The position numbers and the translations under genes are program-made. A DNA stretch of 5,755 nt from Deltaproteobacteria bacterium (GTDB lineage Bacteria; Desulfobacterota; DSM-4660; Desulfatiglandales; Desulfatiglandaceae): assembly GCA_013349725.1 (NCBI GenBank), contig DUZB01000044.1:10317-16071 (forward strand), read 5' to 3'. The first letter of the stretch is position 1. Each line of letters begins with the position of its first letter. Shown here in pieces: positions 1-5,164 of the stretch. The notes beneath the pieces were generated by a model. That model was not told the origin of the DNA, searched no databases, and worked only from the letters and a program-made list of their open reading frames with translations.

Positions 1-617
1 TCGGTCAGGTCCCCGCCTCCCGTTTTAACCGGCCTCAACACGCTGGATTTTACGGGGACAAACTGGCTCACCACACGGCTCACGGCCTCCCGCACTATGG
101 CTTCCTTCACCTTCAGGGTGGACGGAAGCTTTTCCCGTTTGTAAGCGGGCATCTCGTAATGCTTTTCAATGAGGATCGGATCGCTGGTGGAACACTCCAG
201 CATCCCGGCCTGTCGAATGGAAAAGCTGGCCTGAAAGACGCCGTCCATTTTCACTCGGTTATCCAGTGTTCCGGTCTTGACGGAGAATTCGTGCACCCGA
301 ATGCTCAGGTCAGGGTATTCACCGCTCATTGCCGGAACGGAAATGGGATTGATGAAGTTGGTCTGGCCAAGGACGGAGCGCGCATACTGGGCGATAATTC
401 GCTTGTCTTCGTTGCCGACTTTTCCACTGACGGTTTCCGCTCCCACATACATATAGGCAATCCCCTGTTCTCCCTGGGTAGAACAAACAATCCCCTCCTT
501 TACCGGGTTCGGCCTGTACACGTTTACAAGGGCGCCTTTTGTAGAAGGCTTTATCCCTGCGCAGGCCGCCAGAAAAAAGGTAAGGAACCCGATCGCGATA
601 CAGACGCGCATTCTCAT
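1..617 (-). CDS. Outer-membrane-type lipoprotein of unknown function, 3' end beyond the window
   Basis: The reading frame stays open from the ATG at 617 to the left edge, giving 205 residues with no stop, so the protein is incomplete at its C-terminus. The N-terminus is a lipoprotein signal peptide: basic start (MRMR), hydrophobic core, then the lipobox Leu16-Ala-Ala-Cys19. Residue +2 is Ala rather than Asp, which by the usual rule favours the outer membrane. The body has no domain I can name; it looks like a soluble periplasmic domain ending, at the edge, in a helical stretch rich in Val, Ala and Glu (KVKEAIVREAVSRVVSQ). It lies one base after the stop of the FlgT-like gene, and its ribosome site sits inside that gene's last codons, so the two are almost certainly coupled and may work together at the outer membrane. 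A second in-frame ATG lies two codons in. Lipoprotein status is well supported; function is unknown. Confidence 0.85.
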   Translation of the reverse strand, partial: MRMRVCIAIGFLTFFLAACAGIKPSTKGALVNVYRPNPVKEGIVCSTQGEQGIAYMYVGAETVSGKVGNEDKRIIAQYARSVLGQTNFINPISVPAMSGEYPDLSIRVHEFSVKTGTLDNRVKMDGVFQASFSIRQAGMLECSTSDPILIEKHYEMPAYKREKLPSTLKVKEAIVREAVSRVVSQFVPVKSSVLRPVKTGGGDLT

Positions 618-618
618 G

Positions 619-1776
619 CTAATATCCTCCCGTTTCTTTCCCGTCAAAAATGACGCGGCTTCCGATCATTTCAGCGGGCTTTAAGGGGAGACCGGCCTTA
701 TCGATCTCCGTTCTGACGACTTTACGGACGGATGTGGGATCTGCTTCGCTGAAGATCTCCAATTCCATGTAGTTTCCGGTCTGCCGGCCTACGCGGTATT
801 TCCAGCCTACCCCGTCAAGGATTCCCTCCATTTTGTTCTGGTTTGCCACGGATGTGTTCCGGAATATAAGGGTGACAAATTTTGCTCTCTTGGTACTGAA
901 CCTCTCCACGATTTTCGCGGTCAGCCTCTCCACTGTCCTGGGGCCAACCTTGATAGCCGCACGGGCTACGCCGTCTTCTATCCCGTACTCTCCCCCCCTT
1001 GTGATGGTCTTATCGCGATCCTGGACATTAGCGAAAAGCTCTCCCGTGGATGTGTCAAACGCTTTCAGGGTAAGGGTGCACAGGATGAGATTATACCCGT
1101 CCGAAGTGGGCTGTTTGGCCGCGTCAAAGCTGACAGTCACGGCTGCTTCCGCTGCTTCCTGCCTTGCGAGATTGATGGCCGTTTCTTCGTCGCCGACCAT
1201 TTCCGCCGTTTTGCCCTTGATGCGTACGAGCTGGTCGGCCAGGAAGACCCTGAATCCGTAACCGGCCAGTTTGTCCTGAATGAGGTCCATGACTGTCTGC
1301 ACGCCCTTGGAGTCGGCGGGAAGATCAAAACCGGTTCGGGGCTGATAGACCACGACTATTTTTCTTTCATCAAAACGGGTTTCCTGGAAATTCCTCTGTG
1401 CCCTCGCATCCTGCATAAACTCATCGACGGCGCTTTTCAGCTTGGGGTCATCCAGCGTCACCGCCAGCTTCACCCTGTAGACCTCGCTGACAGGATCCTT
1501 CCCTTCTGCAAGGACATCGTATTTCTTCACATATCCGGCGCTGGCGGACGCAATCCTGTCCCAGACCAATTTTCCCTGACTGACCTGGGTGTCCGATTTA
1601 ACGAGGGACCCCAGCGCCTGTTCAACGGCCACCCGGATGCCGTTGTTGATGGCTTCCTGCCTGGTCTTTCCCTCTCCGATGGCGGTCGTTTCCATGGCCC
1701 GGACCGCCGTCGAAAAGAAAGACAGCGCCATGATGCCGGTAAACAGAAAAAGCAATCCTCTTCGTTTAAGTGCCAT
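619..1776 (-). CDS. Secreted FlgT-like (flagellar assembly T/LPP20-type) periplasmic protein
   Basis: The product has 385 residues and a Sec signal peptide: KRR near the start, a hydrophobic core to about residue 24, and likely cleavage after Val-Arg-Ala27. Residues about 30-115 match the pattern of the FlgT N-terminal domain: a GEGKTRQEAINNGIRVAVEQ helix followed by a beta segment ending SAGYVKKYDVL and YRVKLAVTL. Residues about 138-295 resemble the CsgG/TolB-like fold of FlgT's middle domain, with alternating strands and helices and a LKAFDTSTGELFA segment. Residues about 296-378 look like a small alpha-beta domain. In Vibrio, FlgT is an H-ring component of the flagellar motor; homologous architectures also occur outside flagellar loci, so a motor role is not shown here. 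The start is supported by AAAGGAG seven bases before the ATG. It is first in an operon with the lipoprotein, and a strong promoter lies about 210 bases upstream. No flagellar gene is visible nearby. Confidence 0.85.
   Translation of the reverse strand: MALKRRGLLFLFTGIMALSFFSTAVRAMETTAIGEGKTRQEAINNGIRVAVEQALGSLVKSDTQVSQGKLVWDRIASASAGYVKKYDVLAEGKDPVSEVYRVKLAVTLDDPKLKSAVDEFMQDARAQRNFQETRFDERKIVVVYQPRTGFDLPADSKGVQTVMDLIQDKLAGYGFRVFLADQLVRIKGKTAEMVGDEETAINLARQEAAEAAVTVSFDAAKQPTSDGYNLILCTLTLKAFDTSTGELFANVQDRDKTITRGGEYGIEDGVARAAIKVGPRTVERLTAKIVERFSTKRAKFVTLIFRNTSVANQNKMEGILDGVGWKYRVGRQTGNYMELEIFSEADPTSVRKVVRTEIDKAGLPLKPAEMIGSRVIFDGKETGGY
626..631 (-). promoter_or_regulatory. Ribosome binding site of the lipoprotein, inside the upstream gene
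   Basis: On the minus strand GGGAGG lies eight bases before the ATG at 617 and within the last codons of the FlgT-like gene, whose TAG falls between the two. Ribosomes terminating on the first gene would stop directly at the second start, which points to translational coupling. Confidence 0.75.
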
Positions 1777-1985
1777 TCGTTTGCTCCTTTCATCAAAAAA
1801 TTAGGGTTATACCTGAAAAACTTTTGATCCGTTGTATTGGGTAGGTTGCGGCTGGAGATTGCCTTCATAACCGGCATGAAGAATATTCTCCCGCATTCGG
1901 GCGGTCAAGGAGGTCATGTTAACACAGGGCTTTGTCATCATCGCCTCAAGGCTTGCGTTTTAGGTTGCACAGTAGATGGCAAGAT
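1777..1985 (-). other. Long 5' leader of the FlgT-like operon
   Basis: About 210 bases lie between the predicted transcription start and the FlgT-like ATG, with no convincing gene. On the minus strand the leader holds short hairpins (GCCT-TG-AGGC and CCCG-AATG-CGGG) and the segment TGACCTCCTTGACC (1903-1916). The CTCCTT within that segment is complementary to the AAGGAG of the downstream ribosome site. I compared it with c-di-GMP riboswitch landmarks and did not find a convincing match. It may be a regulatory leader or simply a long untranslated region. Confidence 0.35.
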
Positions 1986-1991
1986 GGCGGG

Positions 1992-2020
1992 ATCTTATCA
2001 ATCAAATTTTTGATTGTCAA
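1992..2020 (-). promoter_or_regulatory. Sigma70-type promoter for the FlgT-like operon
   Basis: The minus strand reads TTGACA (2015-2020, perfect -35), a 17-base spacer, then TAAGAT (1992-1997, four of six matches to TATAAT including the key first T, second A and last T). Transcription would begin near 1985 and run into the FlgT-like gene. Spacing and -35 are ideal for a housekeeping promoter. No other good promoter was found nearer to the gene. Confidence 0.7.
1999..2016. promoter_or_regulatory. Inverted repeat in the promoter spacer, candidate operator
   Basis: CAATCAAA-TT-TTTGATTG is a perfect inverted repeat with 8-base arms and a 2-base centre. It fills the space between the -35 and -10 and overlaps two bases of the -35. 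Its position is that of a repressor or MerR-like activator site. No regulator gene that would bind it is in the window. AT-rich palindromes can arise by chance, but the placement is striking. Confidence 0.45.
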
Positions 2021-2151
2021 AGGAAAGTTCACTTCAGGTGTTGTATTCATCAGAGAAGAAACGCACAATGAAGATCAGGTGAGGCTTGTCATTTAAAGGA
2101 AGCATCATGTAAAGAATGATCTATTTGGTCATGTTGTTGGCTGGGTTCTCT

Positions 2152-2478
2152 CTATGGACTGCCGCAGGCGCCTGGAATGATGGAGGCCGGGGGATCAAAG
2201 TCGTTAAGGATTTGAGCCATGAAAGTGGAAAACAGGTATCCACATCTATCGAAGGCTATGTCCAATTGGTTTTGGTTTAACACCAGTTCTACCGCAAAGT
2301 GATCAGTTACCACAGCGACCTGTTTGTTTTCCTTATTTTTTGAAGGTTTTCCTCTTTTGGCGTTCTTATAGGAGGCGACAGGATGTTTGCTGATGTGGAA
2401 CTGAAAAAAGTCCGAAGACTTACGTTCCTTTAAGATGGCTTCACATGCCGCACGTATCGATTCCTCTGTTCGCGACAT
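2152..2478 (-). pseudogene. Degenerate IS1634-type transposase fragment
   Basis: The 108-residue frame resembles one internal part of IS1634-family DDE transposases. It has a helix (EAILKERKSSDFFQF), a basic RGKP motif where the family has RGRP, a beta stretch, then a DIAFDRCGYLFST segment where the family has a D(R)xGxFVLxTN motif. A full transposase of this family is several times longer, and no DDE catalytic residues or terminal inverted repeats are seen here. The sequence after DRCGY no longer fits, suggesting frameshift or truncation. The ATG at 2478 follows a hairpin directly and has no proper ribosome site. It is best read as a dead insertion-sequence remnant. The family assignment is by remembered motif pattern and is moderate only. 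Confidence 0.5.
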
Positions 2479-2480
2479 TT

Positions 2481-2521
2481 TTTTTCCTCTTTCCCGGGCT
2501 TCGCCTGGGAAAGAGGAAAAA
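2481..2521. repeat. Long perfect-style hairpin (19-bp stem, 3-base loop)
   Basis: The left arm at 2481-2499 (TTTTTCCTCTTTCCCGGGC) and right arm at 2503-2521 pair over 19 positions with one G-U pair and a TTC loop closed by C-G. The T-run is on the 5' side and the A-run on the 3' side on both strands. This is the opposite polarity to an intrinsic terminator, so termination is unlikely. It lies between the transposase fragment and the antitoxin-like gene and may be a REP-like or miniature mobile element. Confidence 0.7.
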
Positions 2522-2552
2522 GATGGGTTGCTCAGACGCTTATTTCACGGAG

Positions 2553-2780
2553 CTATGCAGCAAAATTGAACACAGGCGTTTGAATTGCATGGCGAGGTTT
2601 TCTTTTCTCCCAAATCGTTCGCTGCAGTTGTTCTACAGTCTCCAGAGAAAAGAATCGCTCCCCGGTTTCCAAACACACTCTTGCAGGTACATTCTGGACG
2701 ATGATGAACTTTCCATCCACTTCAATCGTGTATGTAACTTCTTTCTTAACCGCCGTTTTTTCCCAGATATCAGTTCTCAT
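2553..2780 (-). CDS. YgiT/MqsA-type antitoxin-like protein lacking most zinc cysteines
   Basis: The product has 75 residues from the ATG at 2780. The pattern VTYTIEVDGKFIIVQNVPAR, then VCLETGERFFS, then a helix (ETVEQLQRTIW) and a closing KPRHAIQTPVFNF strongly resembles small YgiT-type zinc-finger antitoxins of MqsA-like toxin-antitoxin pairs. Such proteins normally carry CxxC at the start and CxxC before GE. Here the first pair is replaced (MRTDIWEK) and only one Cys (Cys36, in VCLETGE) remains of the second. The protein is either a zinc-free variant or a decayed copy. A longer in-frame start at 3020 exists, but that extension lacks family features, and the ATG at 2780 aligns with the usual N-terminus. 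The start overlaps the stop of a short upstream ORF (ATGA), as toxin-antitoxin partners often do. Family 0.65; function unproven. Confidence 0.6.
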   Translation of the reverse strand: MRTDIWEKTAVKKEVTYTIEVDGKFIIVQNVPARVCLETGERFFSLETVEQLQRTIWEKRKPRHAIQTPVFNFAA

Positions 2781-2929
2781 TTTCGGTTCTCTGAATATCC
2801 TGTCAAAATAAGAATTGCCGGCATTGTTGTGCCGCACTGTTGTTCGTTGCAAGCAAAACTCTTGACCCTTGCGGTCTGTGCGGTTATTCTCAGGCAATTT
2901 GTTTGACGATGCATATCCGTTAGTCTCAT
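2777..2929 (-). CDS. Short ORF coupled to the antitoxin-like gene, possible toxin remnant
   Basis: This is a 50-codon ORF starting at 2929, with an AGAGGA ribosome site about four bases before the ATG. It ends in TGA within the ATGA that starts the YgiT-like gene. In related loci a small toxin (often DUF4258) precedes the YgiT-type antitoxin in this position and overlap. I cannot match the product to that family: it is too short and lacks the expected motifs. The organisation suggests a truncated or decayed toxin; a chance ORF is possible. Confidence 0.25.
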   Translation of the reverse strand: MRLTDMHRQTNCLRITAQTARVKSFACNEQQCGTTMPAILILTGYSENRK

Positions 2930-2932
2930 TAT
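2903..2932 (+). promoter_or_regulatory. Possible promoter of the caspase-like gene
   Basis: TTGACG (2903-2908), an 18-base spacer and CATTAT (2927-2932) lie just upstream of the GGAGG (2949-2953) and ATG (2959) of the caspase-like fragment. The -35 is five of six and the -10 four of six to consensus. Placement is right; strength is moderate. Confidence 0.4.
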
Positions 2933-3249
2933 TCCTCTCATCTTCCCCGGAGGTCATCATGAGGAAGTTTTTCATTGTCCTTTTCACCGCGCTTTTCATA
3001 TCTGTCTTTTTTGCAGCCAATCTTCCCGCCGATCAGAGGAGCATTCGGGTGGAACTTCGAGAAAGCGAGCGCCCCGGCGCCAGAGTTGTGGAGGGTAACC
3101 AGAAATACCTCGCCCCCGCTGAACCGCTCTGCCGGCTGCCGATTGGCTTAACCTTAGCTGCAAGCCAACGTCCGTCACCGACATGCCAAGCTCATGGTTG
3201 CAACGCTCCCGGTGCGTCTATTCATGATTGTCTCGGCATGAATTATCTG

Positions 3250-3297
3250 TCTCATACTCGAAAAGAAACGCAATTTTGCATAACGTTCCCCCTTGCC
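3250..3297 (+). repeat. Direct repeat, left copy, flanking hipA-hipB
   Basis: These 48 bases match 5117-5164 at 41 positions without gaps; the first 21 bases are identical (TCTCATACTCGAAAAGAAAC, then G). Weaker similarity (ACGGT) continues a few bases beyond. The copy lies in frame with the caspase N-terminal fragment, reading SHTRKET then FPLA. Confidence 0.85.
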
Positions 3298-3347
3298 CTT
3301 CAAACGGTACACCATGTGTATCGCATATCGAAAATACCCATAAATTG

Positions 3348-3369
3348 GACCACTATAGTGATTAATTCT
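3348..3369 (+). promoter_or_regulatory. Operator O1 of the hipA-hipB promoter (candidate)
   Basis: A 22-base segment repeats at 3401-3422 with 19 identities. Its core CACTATAGTG (3351-3360) is a perfect 10-base palindrome. It lies just upstream of the -35 and is a likely binding site for the HTH antitoxin encoded second in the operon. Binding is inferred. Confidence 0.6.
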
Positions 3370-3398
3370 TGACAAACGTTCATCCCGAATATTATCTA
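3369..3398 (+). promoter_or_regulatory. Promoter of hipA-hipB
   Basis: There is a perfect TTGACA -35 at 3369-3374. The -10 is either TATTAT (3390-3395, five of six, short 15-base spacer) or TATCTA (3393-3398, 18-base spacer). Transcription would start near 3402-3406, inside the second operator. Confidence 0.6.
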
Positions 3399-3400
3399 TA

Positions 3401-3422
3401 GACCACTAAAGTGAATCATTCT
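3401..3422 (+). promoter_or_regulatory. Operator O2 of the hipA-hipB promoter (candidate)
   Basis: This is the second copy of the O1 segment, with the core CACTAAAGTG (3404-3413; CACT-AA-AGTG). It covers the predicted transcription start. Its centre lies 53 bases from that of O1, about five helical turns, so both face the same side of the DNA. Confidence 0.6.
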
Positions 3423-3459
3423 GATGGCCTCCGTGCAATTCGGACCATTTAAGGGAGTT

Positions 3460-4752
3460 ATGAACTGTCACATTGAAATATTTATCGAAGGCCGCTGGGT
3501 AACGGCCGCGGTTTTTGAACCCAAAAGTGGAGCTCTGGATCTGGGAATCGGTGGCGGTGGCTGGCTGCAATACGACATCGACTACGCCGCGGCATACCTG
3601 GGCGAAAAGGCGGCGGAACTTATCCCCGGGCTTACTGTTGGTTTTGAACTGTTCCCATATGCGCAATGGCCGCCAGTGCTCGTAGATCTCCTGCCGGGAG
3701 GCGCCGGACGGCGTGCATGGCTCAGGCGCATACAGATTGAAAGAGACGGCCCGCAAATGGATTGGCATTTACTCTTGAGAGGTTCCGGGACACCACCTGG
3801 CAATCTCAGGATTGCCGAAGCTGTTCCTTCACCCCCGCCTGATCACTTCGGATTGGGATTTCCCCGCAGGGACATCATCGAGCAGCGGGAACGATTTCTG
3901 GATTACGCAGAAGAACGCGGTGCTTATGTGGCGGGGGCTTCCAGCGTACAGGGAGAAGCGCCGAAATACCTTCTCGTGGAGGATCATGCCGGGCTGTTTC
4001 ATGTAGAGGGCGCCTTGCCTGACGAAAAAGCCGGCAAATTCTGGCTTGTAAAATTTCCGCGGGGCCACCGTACAGACGGGCGAAATCAACAGGTCCTGCG
4101 CAATGAAGCCGCCTACATGGAAGTTGCCCGGAGGTTCGGCATTTACACCGGCGAGCCTCTTGTTTATGAAGAAGGCGTGCTGTTTGTACCGCGTTTTGAT
4201 CGGAAGGTCTCGGATGGCCGCGTTGAACGTCTGGGTATGAACAGCTTATATGCCTTAGCCAATATCCCTGGATTCGGCGCTGTTGTGCATCACGACGTCT
4301 ATTGCCGTGCCTTGGCGCGGGTTGCCTCCGATCCTGCGCGGGAGTTGCGGGAATACATGCTGCGCGATATCCTTAACCTGGCCCTGCGCAACACCGACAA
4401 TCACGGACGGAACGGGGCCGTTCTAAGAAAAGGGGCTCAAATAGGCCTTTCGCCGCTTTTCGACTTCGCGCCTATGTTTCTGGACCCCGAAGGCATCGGC
4501 CGTGTCAGCCGATGGGATGATGAGCGGCCCGGCAGTCAGCCGGAATGGGGGATCATTTGCGAAAAATTTGAGAATCTCATCCCTCCCGGCGAAACCAGAA
4601 ACTGGCTGGCGGACCTGAGCAGGGAAGTCCTGCGATTGCCCGACGTAATGTACAGCCGGCATGTTGATGAAGACATCATTCAGAGACTCGCCGGCTGGAT
4701 TGACGATGTGGCGGCAGGTCTTGCGGAAGCCCGGCCGCGGACGTGGAGATAG
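3460..4752 (+). CDS. hipA: HipA-family serine/threonine kinase toxin
   Basis: From the ATG at 3460 the product has 430 residues, close to E. coli HipA (440). HipA kinases phosphorylate cytosolic targets (glutamyl-tRNA synthetase for E. coli HipA), arresting translation and promoting persistence. The N-terminal subdomain spans about residues 1-120, with LLPGGAGRR and GNLRIAEA. The kinase region has the Gly/Ser-rich loop GASSVQGEAPK (159-169), the Lys of LVKF (198), NEAAYM (215-220), RFDRK (245-249), the catalytic loop D313-N-H315-G-R-N318 and the metal-binding D335-F-A-P. All expected active-site residues appear present. Ser161/Ser162 sit where autophosphorylation occurs in HipA. The frame extends to ATG 3424, but that start has no ribosome site and lies almost at the transcription start. 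ATG 3460 has AAGGGAG, though only two bases away, and its MNCHIEIFIEGRW resembles typical HipA starts of this subfamily. The antitoxin gene follows, an order opposite to E. coli hipBA. The target is unknown. Confidence 0.9.
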   Translation: MNCHIEIFIEGRWVTAAVFEPKSGALDLGIGGGGWLQYDIDYAAAYLGEKAAELIPGLTVGFELFPYAQWPPVLVDLLPGGAGRRAWLRRIQIERDGPQMDWHLLLRGSGTPPGNLRIAEAVPSPPPDHFGLGFPRRDIIEQRERFLDYAEERGAYVAGASSVQGEAPKYLLVEDHAGLFHVEGALPDEKAGKFWLVKFPRGHRTDGRNQQVLRNEAAYMEVARRFGIYTGEPLVYEEGVLFVPRFDRKVSDGRVERLGMNSLYALANIPGFGAVVHHDVYCRALARVASDPARELREYMLRDILNLALRNTDNHGRNGAVLRKGAQIGLSPLFDFAPMFLDPEGIGRVSRWDDERPGSQPEWGIICEKFENLIPPGETRNWLADLSREVLRLPDVMYSRHVDEDIIQRLAGWIDDVAAGLAEARPRTWR

Positions 4753-4761
4753 GAGAAACCC

Positions 4762-5073
4762 ATGAAACGATTTACCCCAGCTGAAATGGCCGGAATGAAA
4801 GAGACACTTTACATGGACCTTGCCCGAGGCGATATCGATGTGCGGGAAGCGACACGGCGGATGCGCAAAATCCTCGGAATGAGTCAGAAGGATTATGCCC
4901 GAAAAATAGCCGCCATTTCCCCGCGGATACTTTCCCAATTCGAGAGCGGTTCAGGCAACCCGACCCTGGCAACGCTGGAAAAAATCGCCTCGCCGTTCGG
5001 CCTCAAGGTTACCTTTCTACCTCCGGAGTTTTGGAGGATGAAGGGGGAAAAGGAAGCTTCGGCCGAGGGATGA
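4762..5073 (+). CDS. hipB: HipB-like Xre-family HTH antitoxin and autorepressor
   Basis: The product has 103 residues. The helix-turn-helix lies at about residues 36-83: MSQKDYARKIA (helix 2), a turn, SPRILSQFESG (recognition helix), then GNPTLATLEKIASPFGLKV, the usual Xre/Cro closing helices. An N-terminal helical region (1-35) precedes it, and the short C-terminus is charged. The ATG is preceded by TAGGAG, which overlaps the hipA stop; the gene gap is nine bases, so the pair is co-transcribed and probably coupled. By family precedent it would bind HipA, neutralise it, and repress the operon by binding the CACT-WW-AGTG sites at 3351-3360 and 3404-3413. No clear intrinsic terminator follows the gene. 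Confidence 0.85.
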   Translation: MKRFTPAEMAGMKETLYMDLARGDIDVREATRRMRKILGMSQKDYARKIAAISPRILSQFESGSGNPTLATLEKIASPFGLKVTFLPPEFWRMKGEKEASAEG

Positions 5074-5116
5074 CCTCCACGCGATTTCTATCACTGCTGC
5101 GACAATCCGGGGCCTA

Positions 5117-5164
5117 TCTCATACTCGAAAAGAAACGGAAGTTTGCATGGACGTCCCCCTTGCC
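5117..5164 (+). repeat. Direct repeat, right copy, flanking hipA-hipB
   Basis: Right-hand partner of 3250-3297 (41 of 48 identical). It begins 43 bases after the hipB stop and is in frame with the caspase C-terminal fragment, reading SHTRKET then VPLA. The offset between copies is 1867 bases. Confidence 0.85.

Larger units (their letters stand above)
2959..3372 (+). pseudogene. N-terminal fragment of a caspase-like (C14) secreted protein
   Basis: The ATG at 2959 follows GGAGG with a 5-base gap. Residues 1-24 are a clear Sec signal peptide (MRKFF, then a Phe/Leu/Ile core, cleavage near Leu-Pro-Ala24). Residues 25-50 contain RSIRVELRESERPGARVVEG, which resembles the segment after the signal peptide in bacterial secreted caspase-family proteins of the type whose C-terminus reads VRQFxSSGDxxQTVSDDG. 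That C-terminus is found separately at about 5165 in this window. After residue 50 the similarity stops: no His-Gly or Cys catalytic segment follows, and the frame runs through unrelated-looking sequence and the direct repeat to a TGA inside the hipA promoter region. The catalytic core is therefore missing. The signal and ribosome site could still be functional, but the product as a whole looks broken. The identification rests on remembered family sequence and on the matching C-terminal piece. Confidence 0.55.

Noticed and set aside
159..653. Long plus-strand frame opposite the lipoprotein gene.
   Set aside because: It is an antisense shadow of a gene with a clear lipobox and ribosome site, and its product shows no recognisable features.
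1918..1965. A 15-codon plus-strand ORF preceded by AAGGAGG.
   Set aside because: The ribosome site is only two bases from the ATG, the product is tiny, and the same bases serve as the leader of the minus-strand operon.
1776..1985. Possible c-di-GMP (GEMM) riboswitch in the leader, because of AACGCAAGCC followed by a small hairpin.
   Set aside because: The other conserved blocks and the second helix of that class are absent.
2116..2280. A 54-codon plus-strand ORF beginning MIYLVMLLAGFSLWTAAGA, resembling a signal peptide.
   Set aside because: The better-placed ribosome site points to an ATG at 2107 that is followed at once by TAA. The ORF overlaps the transposase remnant antisense, and the mature part matches nothing I recognise.
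2481..2521. Intrinsic terminator.
   Set aside because: The T-run precedes rather than follows the stem on both strands.
3298..5116. Insertion-sequence ends or integron attC sites around hipA-hipB.
   Set aside because: No terminal inverted repeats, transposase, integrase or convincing attC core were seen; only the direct repeat is present.
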